From: Rickettsiaceae bacterium
GTDB lineage: Bacteria > Pseudomonadota > Alphaproteobacteria > Rickettsiales > Rickettsiaceae
Direction of reading: 5' to 3'
DNA length: 64,000 bases
NCBI GenBank assembly: GCA_029266475.1
Contig: JAQSWU010000003.1
Span: 39,182 to 103,181, forward strand
Shown: positions 54,814-64,000 of the stretch, piece after piece
How the letters are laid out: the number at the start of each line of letters is the position of its first letter
Numbering within the stretch: position 1 is the stretch's first letter
Program-made: the position numbers and the translations under genes
Notes under the pieces: generated by a model
Databases searched by the model: none
What the model saw: only the letters and a program-made list of their open reading frames with translations
Told to the model about the DNA's origin: nothing

Positions 54814-57354
54814 TTATTCATTTAGCATTGTTTTATATATTACGTTTATAGAGACTTCTTCATCTTCAACTATATGCTGCCCATCTACAAAATTCTCCAC
54901 AAATGAGATTTTATCTGCAGATATCACATTTTTAAGATCATTTAGAGAAGCAATTGATTCTAGCCGCTTCTGTGACTTTATTTCAATTAGCTGGATTGGA
55001 GCTTTAATAGATAGATTTTTTTCAGCTTTAGCTTTTCTAACTAGATCAAGGATTTGGATTAAGTAAGTTGTTTCTTCAAAAGCCTTTGGCTCACTAGGAA
55101 GCTCAGCTGCATCAGGCCATGCACCTCTCTTATTGACGGAGCCTTCATTTGCGTATATTGCTTGAAATATCTCTTCACAAATATGCGGTATAAATGGCGC
55201 CAATAATTTTAGCAAGTTTTTAAGCGTATAATACATAGTATAAAGAGCGCTAAGCTGACCTTTTCTATCTAATCCTTCCTGATTATAAGCTCGCGCTTTA
55301 GAGATTTCTAAATAATTATCACAGAAATCTCTCCAGAAGAACTCTTCAATTGCGCTTCTAGCATTACAATATTCAAATTCTAGGAATTCAGATTTAGCTT
55401 TCTCGATTACTGTTTTGAGTCTAGTTAATAACCATAAATCAGTCTGGCAATGAATATCTTTATTGTTTAACAAATCCTGTAGAGGCACCTCTTGTTGCCA
55501 TGCTAGGTTCTTTAAATTGATCGAAACGAGCTTTGCAGCGTTCCATAATTTATTTACCAGCCTTTTGCCGTTCTTCATAACTTCTTCTGAATAGGCTGTA
55601 TCTGCTCCTAGTTTTGAAGTAGAAGCCCAATAGCGTACTATATCTGAACCATAGTCATTTAGCAGCTTTTCAGGGGTCACGACATTCCCTTTAGACTTAG
55701 ACATTTTAGTTTTATCTTCAGCCAGGCACCAACCGCTAATCATTATATTTTTCCAAGGCAAGCAGTCACTATGTAAATGAGATTTTAATATAGTGGTAAA
55801 TGCCCATGTTCTAATTATTTCATGCGCTTGCGGGCGAAGATCAGCTGGGTATAATTTACTATGCCTGTCTTCATCTAGAATGAACTCATTCCATATACCG
55901 TGGCTACTTAATTGAGGAGTTACAGAGCTAGTTGCCCAAGTATCCATAACATCGATATCAGGAATTACTTCATCCCTACTATAACCCTTTGGTAAATCCT
56001 GGATAGGGTCTACCGGCAATTGGTCAATTTCTGCAAGAATAAGCTTGCCTACCTCGCCAGGTCTTTTTGAATACCAGGCAGGAAATGGCACTCCAAAATA
56101 GCGCTGCCTACTAATACACCAATCCCAACTTAAATTCTCGATCCAGCTATCAAGCCTAATTTTCATTGATTTAGGGTACCAGTCAAGTTCTTTAGATCTT
56201 TCAAGAAGTGCTTCTTTATGGTCTAAGCTTCTAATAAACCATTGTGGCGCCGTCAAGATCTCTAATGGCGCGCCCGATCTCTCTGCGCATTTAACTATTT
56301 GTGTTAAAGGCTTTTGGCCTAACAACACCTCTTCCTCTGTAAGCATATATATAATTTTCTCGCGCGCTTCTTTAATCTTTAAACCACTAAGCAAGTCTAA
56401 GTTTTTATTGGCTAAATTAAGATCAATAGTTACATCACTTAAATCGTTTTTCTGTATTCTTCCATCTTTAGTGATAATAATCCGCAGAGGCAGCTTATGC
56501 TTTTTCCACCACATAAGATCTGTTGTATCTCCAAAGGTACAGCACATTACAAGCCCGGTGCCTTTCTCGATATCTACAGCATCATCGGCCAGGAATGGAA
56601 CTCTTGCTTTGAATAAAGGGGTAATAGCAAATTTTCCCTCAAGATTCTTATAACGATCATCTTCTGGATTAAAGAACACTGCAACACATGCTGCGAGCAG
56701 CTCTGGTCTTGTTGTTGCAATTACTACTTCCTGCTCTTCTTCTGTAGTGAATTTAATCTCATTCATTGAAGATTGCTTTTCTTTATCCTCGATGTCTGCT
56801 TGCGAGAGAGCTGTTCTGTCAATAGGATCCCAAAGTACTGGCTGCTCGCTTCTATATATTTGCCCTTTTTTATATAAATCTATAAAAGACATCTGCGATA
56901 TAGCGCGAGACCTTGCGCTAATGGTTTGATATTCTTGGCTCCAGTCAACTGAAAGCGCAAGGCCTTTAAAAAGACTTCTAAACTGATTCTCAGCTTCTAC
57001 AACCACCTCTTGACAAATTTTTATAAAATCTGCCCTTGGCATATCAGCGCCTCTGACGTTTCGCTGTTTTTCAACTAACCGCTCGGTAGGAAGACCATTA
57101 TCATCGAAACCCATTGGGTAGAATACGTTTTTACCTAACATTCTTTGGAAGCGCGCGATAAAATCTGCTTGCGTATAACTAAATACGTGGCCCATATGAA
57201 GGAATCCAGAGACAGTTGGCGGGGGTGTGTCTATAACAAAATTATTTTCTCGAAGTTCTTCAGGGTTCCATTTATATATTTTTTCACTTTGCCAAAACTG
57301 GCGATTCTTTTCCTCTAATACCTTAAAATCGTAGGTTTTGTCTAGTTCTTTCAT
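54814..57354 (-). CDS. valS: Valyl-tRNA synthetase, archaeal-genre
   Basis: Charges tRNA-Val. The 846-residue class I synthetase has the HIGH motif in [13 protein letters not shown] and KMSKS in [10 protein letters not shown], an editing domain between, and an anticodon domain near the end. The signature after HIGH is [18 protein letters not shown], the archaeal pattern; bacterial ValRS reads GTDHAGIATQ. This form is known from Rickettsia and is taken as an old horizontal replacement. It also lacks the long C-terminal coiled coil of E. coli ValRS. Confidence 0.96.
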   Translation of the reverse strand: MKELDKTYDFKVLEEKNRQFWQSEKIYKWNPEELRENNFVIDTPPPTVSGFLHMGHVFSYTQADFIARFQRMLGKNVFYPMGFDDNGLPTERLVEKQRNVRGADMPRADFIKICQEVVVEAENQFRSLFKGLALSVDWSQEYQTISARSRAISQMSFIDLYKKGQIYRSEQPVLWDPIDRTALSQADIEDKEKQSSMNEIKFTTEEEQEVVIATTRPELLAACVAVFFNPEDDRYKNLEGKFAITPLFKARVPFLADDAVDIEKGTGLVMCCTFGDTTDLMWWKKHKLPLRIIITKDGRIQKNDLSDVTIDLNLANKNLDLLSGLKIKEAREKIIYMLTEEEVLLGQKPLTQIVKCAERSGAPLEILTAPQWFIRSLDHKEALLERSKELDWYPKSMKIRLDSWIENLSWDWCISRQRYFGVPFPAWYSKRPGEVGKLILAEIDQLPVDPIQDLPKGYSRDEVIPDIDVMDTWATSSVTPQLSSHGIWNEFILDEDRHSKLYPADLRPQAHEIIRTWAFTTILKSHLHSDCLPWKNIMISGWCLAEDKTKMSKSKGNVVTPEKLLNDYGSDIVRYWASTSKLGADTAYSEEVMKNGKRLVNKLWNAAKLVSINLKNLAWQQEVPLQDLLNNKDIHCQTDLWLLTRLKTVIEKAKSEFLEFEYCNARSAIEEFFWRDFCDNYLEISKARAYNQEGLDRKGQLSALYTMYYTLKNLLKLLAPFIPHICEEIFQAIYANEGSVNKRGAWPDAAELPSEPKAFEETTYLIQILDLVRKAKAEKNLSIKAPIQLIEIKSQKRLESIASLNDLKNVISADKISFVENFVDGQHIVEDEEVSINVIYKTMLNE

Positions 57355-57448
57355 ATAACCAAATTTTTTTATTATTTACGTTGTAAGCTGCCCAAAAAAA
57401 CTATAATTTAAGTTAAGCTTTTGTAGTTATTTCTTATAAGCAAAGATT

Positions 57449-58396
57449 ATGATACTAAGAAGCATATTCTATGATGTTTCTATTAATAGTGGGAGAGGAT
57501 ATAATAAAATCATGAAAATACCAAATAAAATTTTAGACTATATATACCTTACAAGATTAGATAGACCAATAGGCATTTACCTACTTTTTTTCCCATGTTT
57601 ATTTGGTACGGCTCTTGCTGCTGGCGATACAGAAGTATTTATTTACTACGGAATTCTATTCTTTATAGGAAGCATCTTAATGCGCTCAGCTGGTTGTATT
57701 ATCAATGATTTAAGCGATAAGGATCTAGACATTCATGTAGAAAGGACAAAAAAAAGGCCTATTGCAAGCGGCAAAGTTTCTACCCGCGAAGCTATAATTT
57801 GCCTTACTATTTTATTAACTTTAAGCCTACTTGTTCTAATTCAACTAAATGTTCCAGCGATTACAATTAGCTTATCTTCAATCATACTTGTGGTGCTCTA
57901 CCCCTTTATGAAAAGAATAACTTATTGGCCGCAAGCATTTTTAGGCATCACTTATAATGTTGGGGTATTAGTCAGTTATGCAGCTATTAATCCTCCGATT
58001 AATTTTAACGCTATAGTTTTATATATAGGATGTATATTCTGGACTTTAGGGTATGATACTATCTATGCTTTCATGGATACAAAGGATGATTTAAAAATAG
58101 GCATAAAATCGAGCGCCATTGCTATAAAAGATTCCTATTATAAATTTATTTTACTTTTGTTTTATATTATATTTATTCTATGTGTTATAATAAGTACATA
58201 TAATGCAAATGCCCTCAGCGCTGGTTACGTAGTTATGCTACTAGTTGCTATATTACAATTAGCCTGGCAAATTGAAACTTTAGATATAACTGAGCCACAA
58301 AACTGCTTAAAAAGGTTTAAATCCAACCAATATATTGGTATAATCATAACACTTACTATTCTTTTTTCTAAGGTTCCCCCCTTGAAAATAGTATAA
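57449..58396 (+). CDS. ubiA: 4-hydroxybenzoate polyprenyltransferase
   Basis: Membrane prenyltransferase of ubiquinone synthesis. The protein has 8-9 helices, the first Asp-rich motif NDLSDKDLD and the second DTIYAFMDTKDD, and the conserved entry TRLDRPIGIYLL. The frame opens at 57449, but the likely start is the second ATG at 57512 (MKIPNKILDYIYL), which leaves an N-terminus of normal length and has GAGAGGA upstream. At 315 (or 294) residues it fits the family. Confidence 0.93.
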   Translation: MILRSIFYDVSINSGRGYNKIMKIPNKILDYIYLTRLDRPIGIYLLFFPCLFGTALAAGDTEVFIYYGILFFIGSILMRSAGCIINDLSDKDLDIHVERTKKRPIASGKVSTREAIICLTILLTLSLLVLIQLNVPAITISLSSIILVVLYPFMKRITYWPQAFLGITYNVGVLVSYAAINPPINFNAIVLYIGCIFWTLGYDTIYAFMDTKDDLKIGIKSSAIAIKDSYYKFILLLFYIIFILCVIISTYNANALSAGYVVMLLVAILQLAWQIETLDITEPQNCLKRFKSNQYIGIIITLTILFSKVPPLKIV

Positions 58397-58503
58397 AATG
58401 ACTATATATTATATATAATTAATTAGGCGTAGTAGTTACAATTAAATATAATTGTTACAAAACCAAGCAATAAAAGCTGGTTAATTTAATAGGAGGTTTG
58501 AAT

Positions 58504-59241
58504 ATGATAGATTATACAAAAGCTCAAAGTTATGCGCGCAAAGATTTTGACGCAGGGCTTAGAGAATATATATTAAAAGTTTATAATTACATGGCTGCTG
58601 CACTTGCAATCACAGGGGTGGCTGCTTTTGCTGCGTTTTCTTTTGAGCCATTAACAAAATTGCTATTCCAAGTAGGCCCAAATGGTGAGTTCATGGGAAT
58701 GACAGGGTTTGGGACAATAGTTTCGTTTGCACCTCTTGGCCTTGCATTATATTTTGGCTTCAGTGCAACTACAATGGACGTAGAAAAATCAAAATTATTG
58801 CTTTGGATATATTCCGCCTTAATGGGCGCTTCATTATCTAGTCTTGCTTTTATCTATACCGGAGAGTCTATAATTAGAACTTTCTTTATCACTTCTTCTG
58901 TATTTGCTGCAATGAGCATATATGGTTATACTACGAAGAAAGATCTTACTTCTTTTGGCTCATTTTTAATAATGGGGCTTTTTGGAATAATAATTGCGTC
59001 ACTAGTTAACTTATTCTTCCAGAATGCAGCTGTACACTTCGCAACATCAGTGCTTGGTGTGTTTATTTTCATGGGCTTAATTGCTTGGGATACACAAAAA
59101 CTTAAAGCATACTACTTCGCAGTAGGTGGTGGCGAAATGGGACAAAGAATGTCAGTAATTGGCGCGTTTAATCTTTATCTTGATTTTATCAATTTATTCT
59201 TACATCTCTTGAGATTCTTAGGCGATAGAAGAAGTAACTAA
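58504..59241 (+). CDS. Bax inhibitor-1 (YccA/TMBIM) family membrane protein
   Basis: Seven-helix inner-membrane protein of ~245 residues. The BI-1 signature is present as VYNYMAAALAITGVAAFAAF at the start and the terminal INLFLHLLRFLGDRRSN; the pore-lining Asp pair is around AWDTQKLK. AGGAGG at 58491 sets the start at the ATG of 58504; a TTG two codons earlier lies too close. In bacteria the family is tied to calcium leak and membrane proteostasis (FtsH). A good terminator follows. Confidence 0.92.
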   Translation: MIDYTKAQSYARKDFDAGLREYILKVYNYMAAALAITGVAAFAAFSFEPLTKLLFQVGPNGEFMGMTGFGTIVSFAPLGLALYFGFSATTMDVEKSKLLLWIYSALMGASLSSLAFIYTGESIIRTFFITSSVFAAMSIYGYTTKKDLTSFGSFLIMGLFGIIIASLVNLFFQNAAVHFATSVLGVFIFMGLIAWDTQKLKAYYFAVGGGEMGQRMSVIGAFNLYLDFINLFLHLLRFLGDRRSN

Positions 59242-59247
59242 ACTGCA

Positions 59248-59273
59248 AAACCCGGCTTAGGTCGGGTTTTTTT
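59248..59273 (+). terminator. Rho-independent terminator after the BI-1 gene
   Basis: AAACCCG and CGGGTTT form a stem with an 8-base loop, followed by seven T. Confidence 0.88.
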
Positions 59274-59313
59274 ATTTAAAACAAAACTATTCATTGTAAA
59301 GAAACTATCTATA

Positions 59314-60060
59314 ATGCGTAATAAGACAGCCTCAATTATTATAATTGGTAATGAAATCCTTTCCGGTAGAACCCAAGATACAAATATTAAATTCCTTGCT
59401 AACGAACTTAATTTACTCGGTATCAAAGTAATTGAAGTTGCTGTTATCCCTGATATTAAACAAGCAATTATAGACAAAGTTCGTGAGTTTTCTAACAAGT
59501 TCACTTATGTGTTTACAACAGGCGGAATTGGTCCAACACATGATGATATAACATCAGAAGCTATTGCTGATTTTGCCGGCGTCCCTTTAGAGCTTAATCT
59601 TGAAGCAAGAGGGATGATTGAGAGCTATTATAAGTCTCGATCTCAAGAAGTTAATGATGCAAGGCTCAAAATGGCGTATATCCCGAAAGAGGCAAGGCTT
59701 ATTAAAAATTCGATATCCGGAGCACCTGGTTTTATTATTAAAAATATTTATGTTATGGCTGGCGTGCCGCACATAATGCAATCCATGTTTCAGCAAATTG
59801 AGCCTTTTTTAGAGAGGGGAGAGCCAATAAAATCTTTAAGCTTAGAAGTATTAATTGGCGAGAGCAAAATTGCTAAAGAGTTTGGCCAGCTTCAAGATAA
59901 GTATCCATCAATTGAAATGGGTAGCTACCCGTTTGAAAATGAGGGGGGGTATGCAACAACTTTAGTACTTCGCTCATCCGACCTTGAGACATTAACTAGA
60001 GCCTTTAATGAGCTTAAATCTATAATTGATAATTTAGGTTTCAGGAATAACATTGTTTGA
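59314..60060 (+). CDS. CinA N-terminal (MoaB/MogA-like) domain protein
   Basis: 248 residues, the molybdopterin-binding-like domain only: IIIIGNEILSGRTQDTN, VFTTGGIGPTHDDIT and YVMAGVPHIMQSM. In complete CinA this half is a nucleotide pyrophosphatase (ADP-ribose/CoA pyrophosphatase) and is followed by an NMN deamidase domain, which is absent here. Single-domain versions are usual in alphaproteobacteria. No clear ribosome-binding site. Confidence 0.9.
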   Translation: MRNKTASIIIIGNEILSGRTQDTNIKFLANELNLLGIKVIEVAVIPDIKQAIIDKVREFSNKFTYVFTTGGIGPTHDDITSEAIADFAGVPLELNLEARGMIESYYKSRSQEVNDARLKMAYIPKEARLIKNSISGAPGFIIKNIYVMAGVPHIMQSMFQQIEPFLERGEPIKSLSLEVLIGESKIAKEFGQLQDKYPSIEMGSYPFENEGGYATTLVLRSSDLETLTRAFNELKSIIDNLGFRNNIV

Positions 60061-60148
60061 TCTATTATAATATGTCCCACAGTAAACACTTATACTTAAG
60101 GTTCGAAACTTTTTTCTTACCTCCTCATGAAAATAATTAGGAGTTAAA

Positions 60149-60610
60149 TTTGATATAAATATAAATAAGTCAAAAAATCTTCATTCACAAGTCGATCAAA
60201 TGTTCGATAATTTTTAACGAAACTTTGGCATAGGAGATTTTTTAGCTAAAAAACCAGAAGAACTACTTTCGCAAAGTAATTTTATAGCGCCGAATCAAGA
60301 TATTTCCGAAACAGAAGCCGAATACCATATAAGTGCTGAACTTCCAGGCGTATCTGATAAGGACCTTGAGATAAGTGTTGATAAAGGAGTTTTAAATATC
60401 CAAGGTAAAAAAAAGAGTAAAATCGAAGAGAAAGGTCGTAGTTTTCATCGAATGGAATGTAGTTATGGCTCTTTTAAGAGAAGCATTGCGTTGCCTGATA
60501 ATATTAATGAAGATAATATTGAGGCATAATTTAAAAAGGGTGTTTTAGGAGTAAAGATCCCTAAGTCCACAAAAGCCAATCAAAAAACTAAGAAAACCGC
60601 TATTAAATAA
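60149..60610 (+). pseudogene. Broken small heat shock protein (Hsp20/alpha-crystallin)
   Basis: One frame encodes a recognisable Hsp20 from about SKNLHSQVDQMFDNF through the alpha-crystallin domain (YHISAELPGVSDKDLEISVD, then GVLNIQGKKKSK, then YGSFKRSIALPDNI) to the final GVLGVKIPK and a Lys-rich tail ending at 60610. It is interrupted by two in-frame TAA codons, at 60215 (after MFDNF) and 60527 (after NIEA, where relatives have Lys-Phe), and has no ATG, GTG or TTG at the 5' end in that frame. The frame is otherwise uninterrupted, so decay seems recent. Confidence 0.88.
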
Positions 60611-60627
60611 AAGTAGGCCTAAGCAAA

Positions 60628-60658
60628 AGCAGAATGGCTAGATTTAAGCCACTCTGCT
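60628..60658. terminator. Hairpin between the hsp20 pseudogene and ankyrin gene 4
   Basis: AGCAGAATGGCT and AGCCACTCTGCT pair over 11 of 12 positions with a 7-base loop. It sits between convergent genes. T-runs are short on both sides, so efficiency is uncertain. Confidence 0.5.
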
Positions 60659-60682
60659 CTAAGAAAAAAGTTTGATGGCATT

Positions 60683-62137
60683 TTATACGATCGTATTTTC
60701 TAACACATCTCCTGTGAATTTTACGAAAGCGTCTATATTTTCTAGTTCAACACTATCGATTTTTACATCAGTAATATCTAAAAAGCTTAAGATATAATTC
60801 ATGATTTCAGCAGGAAGCGTGTTTGGTACTGTTTCGCCTTCTGGAGTAATATAATCAGCGGCATCACTTAAGATATCAAATTCCTTACTAATTAAAGCAA
60901 TTTTACTGATATTATTTGCTTTAAATTTTTCAATTTTCGCTATATCTGCTTCAAGCTCTATTTCATTATGTTGAATAGTAGTTATAGGCTTAATCTTAGA
61001 GTAATAGTAAAAGCTATGATATAGCTTCCATGGCGCAGCTTGATTTTCCTCTTGCGCTATCTCACCTGCTAAATATTTTATGAACTTCTTATTGAATCTA
61101 TCAATATCATGCACGCTAAGCTTATATTGTTGAAACTCAAGGCCTTTCATTATAAGGTATATGGCAGAGCCGAAGTATTTCGGAAAAGAAAATAAATTAG
61201 CATCTGTATTATTAATATTAAATATTACCTTAGATAATAAGTTATCTCCATTCTCGTCTGATGAATTAATATTAAATCCATTGTTTAAAAGGACTTTTAA
61301 GGACTCTGGATGATCTAAAGCAACAGATAATAAACCATTCTTTTCCTTATCTGATAAATTTCTATCAAATTTATAGTCTAAAAGGATTTTTAAGGACTCT
61401 GGATGATATAATGCCGAAAATAAAAACATATTCTCGTGCCCCTTTAATATTTCCATTGTAGATTCATCGTCTAAAAGGATTTTTAAGGACTCTGGATACA
61501 TTAAAGCAGAACCTAATAAACTATTTTTTTCCTTATCTGATAAATTTCTATCAAATTCATAATCTAACAAGACTTTTAAGGAATTTGGATAATATAAAGC
61601 TGAGGATAATAAACTAGCTTTTTCCGCTTCTGGGTAATCTCTTGCGGCGCCAAATTCAAGTAGTAGTTCCAAGCTTTTGGGGAATCCTAGTGTGGAATCT
61701 AAAAAAAGTACTCTATCTTTCCAGGCATAGGTAGGAATTTTAGCACCATGCTCAAGCAGTATCTTTAAACTTTCATATCCAGTAGCAACTACACCAAAGA
61801 GAAAGGAATTGCCATACTGATCTTGTTCAGGTATTTTAACGTTATGAGCCAGCAACTCTTGTAAAATTAATGGATCACGCTTAGCGTGCCATATTAACTC
61901 ATAACCTTGCTTATTTTTAGCATTAGTATCAGCACCTAAGCCCATCAAATAATGCAGTATGTCAACAGTGCAATTATTGTTTTCATTGGTTTTAAGCAGA
62001 ATCGCTGTAGATAAATCTTTATCTAACACTCCGTTAATATCAACCTCAAGCGGATCAAAGTCTATATTTTTTACTTCCTTAATAGTTTTAATTATAATGC
62101 TCCGCTCATATGAAGTTAAATCCTTGAACTCACGCAT
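60683..62137 (-). CDS. Ankyrin-repeat protein 4 with C-terminal F-box-like motif (484 aa)
   Basis: Degenerate ankyrin-like repeats run from residue ~55 to ~300; several central units are near-copies (NSLLGSALMYPESLKILLD, MFLFSALYHPESLKILLD, NGLLSVALDHPESLKVLLN). Close to the end, residues ~441-458 read LPAEIMNYILSFLDITDV, which matches the core of an F-box (LPxEIxxxILSFLxxxDL). Ankyrin proteins with a C-terminal F-box are effectors in Orientia that recruit the host SCF ubiquitin ligase through Skp1. By analogy this is a candidate effector. No signal peptide, so type I or IV secretion would be needed. Confidence 0.83.
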   Translation of the reverse strand: MREFKDLTSYERSIIIKTIKEVKNIDFDPLEVDINGVLDKDLSTAILLKTNENNNCTVDILHYLMGLGADTNAKNKQGYELIWHAKRDPLILQELLAHNVKIPEQDQYGNSFLFGVVATGYESLKILLEHGAKIPTYAWKDRVLFLDSTLGFPKSLELLLEFGAARDYPEAEKASLLSSALYYPNSLKVLLDYEFDRNLSDKEKNSLLGSALMYPESLKILLDDESTMEILKGHENMFLFSALYHPESLKILLDYKFDRNLSDKEKNGLLSVALDHPESLKVLLNNGFNINSSDENGDNLLSKVIFNINNTDANLFSFPKYFGSAIYLIMKGLEFQQYKLSVHDIDRFNKKFIKYLAGEIAQEENQAAPWKLYHSFYYYSKIKPITTIQHNEIELEADIAKIEKFKANNISKIALISKEFDILSDAADYITPEGETVPNTLPAEIMNYILSFLDITDVKIDSVELENIDAFVKFTGDVLENTIV

Positions 62138-62296
62138 AAATTTACCTTTATATTAATTAAAATTACAAATTAAACAACCGAAGCATAATTAATAATTAGC
62201 TCTAATTGAAAAGATTTGATTAAATTATATTAATAAATTTTAAAATGTCAAGTTAATACTATATTAATTATATCTAGAAACGATTAATATAAGTAG

Positions 62297-62974
62297 TCAC
62301 GTTTTACTAGGGAGCTTGGCGTCAGGCTTTCTTATATATAATGGATTAAGGTTTGTAGAAAAATCTTTGGTTTGCAATTTTTTATGGGCAGCGCGGCATA
62401 CTGTTCTTGCATCAGGAACAGGGAAACGTGGAAGGTATTTTACTTTTTCTAAATCTAATTGCCCTATAATATTTAAAAGGCCACTTCCTGCGCATATTAT
62501 ATTGCCTGATAATTTTGCTGTAATTTCAGGAAAAACCTCATTTTCCGCGATGTCAGGCATAATTATAGCCTCTGCAGCGCTATTAAAAATTTGGTAATAA
62601 GATTCACCTCTATAAGCATTTATTATGGCAACAAAATAGTCAATTTTCTTCATTTGCTCAAAGGCTCTGTAACATAGAGTATCAAAATTAGTAATGGCAA
62701 TAGGCGTGGCACCGAGAGACAGCAGTAATCCTTGCGCAGCCGCCAGGCCAATTCGAATCCCTGTGAAACTACCTGGTCCGGTAGTAGTTGCAATATAATT
62801 TATATCTAGGTAATCAAGGCCTGCTTGTTTAAGAGCCTCTTCTATCGTTGGAATAAGCTTTTCAGCTTGCTGGGACAAGTCTTTAAGCTTGATAGAAGCT
62901 AATATCTCATATTCTCTTGAAACCGCTACAGAACAGTAGCCTTGGCTAACGTCAAAGCCTAAAATTATCGCCAT
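62297..62974 (-). CDS. tsaB: tRNA threonylcarbamoyladenosine protein TsaB
   Basis: Partner of TsaD in making t6A37 in ANN-decoding tRNAs. The 225-residue ASKHA-fold protein begins ILGFDVSQGYCSVAV and has the conserved TTGPGSFTGIRIGLAAAQGL, typical of TsaB/YeaZ. It lacks the metal-binding histidines of TsaD. Divergent from the phosphohexomutase gene at 63042 with a 67-base gap. Confidence 0.93.
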   Translation of the reverse strand: MAIILGFDVSQGYCSVAVSREYEILASIKLKDLSQQAEKLIPTIEEALKQAGLDYLDINYIATTTGPGSFTGIRIGLAAAQGLLLSLGATPIAITNFDTLCYRAFEQMKKIDYFVAIINAYRGESYYQIFNSAAEAIIMPDIAENEVFPEITAKLSGNIICAGSGLLNIIGQLDLEKVKYLPRFPVPDARTVCRAAHKKLQTKDFSTNLNPLYIRKPDAKLPSKT

Positions 62975-63041
62975 AAAACTTGCTTTTTAAACATTTTGCT
63001 GACATTATACCGGGAGAAATAAGAAAGAAAAGTATAAATTT

Positions 63042-64000
63042 ATGATTAATGAAAGGATCTTCCGTGCATACGATATTCGCGGACAAGTAGGTCCGGATTT
63101 AAATAAAGAGATTGCATATCATATTGGCAAAGCCTTTGCCTCAATGAACTTGCAAGATTGTAATAAAGTAGTTTGCGTTGGTTATGATGGCAGGGTTAGC
63201 TCGCTAGAAATTTTTACAGCCTTAACCCTTGGCCTTGCTGATTATGAAGCAGAAGTCATCAATATTGGTCTTGTTCCAAGTCCTATGTTATATTTCGCAG
63301 ATTACATGCTAAAACCAGCAGCAAGTATTATGATTACTGGCTCACATAACCCTAAGAATGATAATGGCTTTAAGATGTTGAGCAGCGGTAAATCTTTGCA
63401 TGGTGAGCAGATTCAATATTTAAAATCCTTAGTCCTTAGGTCTTTGCAAGAAAATTTAAGTACTGCAGCTAAGAGAGCTCCGGCCTTTAAATCTATCGAT
63501 GTTCATAAGGATTATATTAAAAAAATTTTAGAAGATATTGTAATCTCCCCTACTCTTAAAGTTATATGGGATAATGGAAATGGTGCAGCAGGTAAAGTTC
63601 TAGAGTCACTGTTAAGCATGCTACCAAACCAAAATATATTATTAAATAAAGAAATAGATGGTAATTTTCCAAGCCATCATCCGGATCCTACCGTTGCCGA
63701 GAATCTGACTGAGCTTATAAATACTGTAAAAGCCAATGAATTTGATCTTGGAATTGCTTTTGACGGTGATGGCGACCGCATTGGAGTAGTTGACTCTAGA
63801 GGTAATATAATATGGGGTGATCAGCTTCTGACCATTTTTGCAGAAGATATATTAAAATCATCTCCTGGGGCAGCAATAGTCATGGATATAAAGGCCTCAA
63901 ATGCTTTATTGGCATATATCAGATCTTTAGGAGGTCAGCCGGCAATATCTAAAGTTGGGCATGGTTTCATTAAAGAAAAAATGAAGGAAACAGGAGCAGT
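63042..64000 (+). CDS. Phosphomannomutase/phosphoglucomutase, 5' part (runs off the window)
   Basis: Alpha-D-phosphohexomutase interconverting hexose-1- and 6-phosphates, for LPS or other glycoconjugate precursors. The first 319 codons are present and open to the end of the window. The start reads MINERIFRAYDIRGQVG. The active-site phosphoserine loop is TGSHNPKNDNGFK and the magnesium loop is DGDGDRIG, the PMM/PGM (ManB/AlgC) form rather than GlmM (whose loop is usually SASHNP). The sugar-binding loop and C-terminal domain lie beyond the edge. Spacing to tsaB is 67 bases, so the two share a divergent promoter region. Confidence 0.92.
   Translation, partial: MINERIFRAYDIRGQVGPDLNKEIAYHIGKAFASMNLQDCNKVVCVGYDGRVSSLEIFTALTLGLADYEAEVINIGLVPSPMLYFADYMLKPAASIMITGSHNPKNDNGFKMLSSGKSLHGEQIQYLKSLVLRSLQENLSTAAKRAPAFKSIDVHKDYIKKILEDIVISPTLKVIWDNGNGAAGKVLESLLSMLPNQNILLNKEIDGNFPSHHPDPTVAENLTELINTVKANEFDLGIAFDGDGDRIGVVDSRGNIIWGDQLLTIFAEDILKSSPGAAIVMDIKASNALLAYIRSLGGQPAISKVGHGFIKEKMKETGA

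Overview
The window looks like a piece of an AT-rich intracellular alphaproteobacterium of the order Rickettsiales. The markers are a two-piece (circularly permuted) tmRNA with an alphaproteobacterial-style tag, a CckA-type hybrid kinase, a Rickettsia-like 17 kDa antigen lipoprotein, a valyl-tRNA synthetase of the archaeal genre, a small autotransporter, and four ankyrin-repeat proteins, one with an F-box-like C-terminus. A MotB homologue implies flagella or flagellar remnants, which points to the Midichloria/Jidaibacter side of the order rather than to Rickettsia. That placement is inference from gene content only.

Layout. 0-9 kb: gltA, two ankyrin proteins, clpX, and the amgK-murU cell-wall recycling pair. 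9-15 kb: an autotransporter, dusB, a Fis-like regulator, and a large orphan coiled-coil/TPR-like protein. 15-22 kb: ProP-type MFS, asd, hinT, zinc importer znuBC, the 17 kDa lipoprotein, a CDF exporter, and tadA. 22-27 kb: thyX, ssrA, tRNA-Leu, prmA, and a DjlA-like protein. 27-33 kb: bamE, rpmF-fabH-IHF-MerR (plsX missing from its usual place), hemW, a histone-like/phasin gene split by a 7-bp duplication, and rph. 33-38 kb: grpE, a DUF2066-like protein, perM and hda, then nfuA and the ClpXP adaptor sspB. 38-48 kb: parC, cckA, and an mreB-mreC operon that continues into a pseudokinase and a small membrane protein. 48-64 kb: an LptF/G permease, tRNA(CAU), motB, a DMT transporter/orphan/thioredoxin operon, an ankyrin protein, valS, ubiA, a BI-1 protein, cinA, a dead hsp20, the ankyrin/F-box protein, tsaB, and the start of a phosphohexomutase gene.

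Two unrelated non-autonomous mobile repeats are scattered through the intergenic DNA. R1 has a core of about 143 bp with TAGACTTCT-like ends and five copies. R2 has a 99-bp core and three nearly identical copies. Both are palindromic at their ends and flanked by TA, as expected of elements moved by an IS630/Tc1-mariner-type transposase; no transposase is in the window. One R2 copy sits inside an R1 copy. An R2 copy supplies the last four codons and the stop of thyX, and an R1 copy supplies the stop of the 791-codon orphan.

The genes connect in places. ClpX, tmRNA and SspB form the ribosome-rescue/tag-degradation route. ZnuBC and a CDF exporter handle divalent metals. AmgK-MurU and MreBC concern the cell wall. 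Ankyrin proteins, the autotransporter and the surface lipoprotein are the likely host-facing factors.
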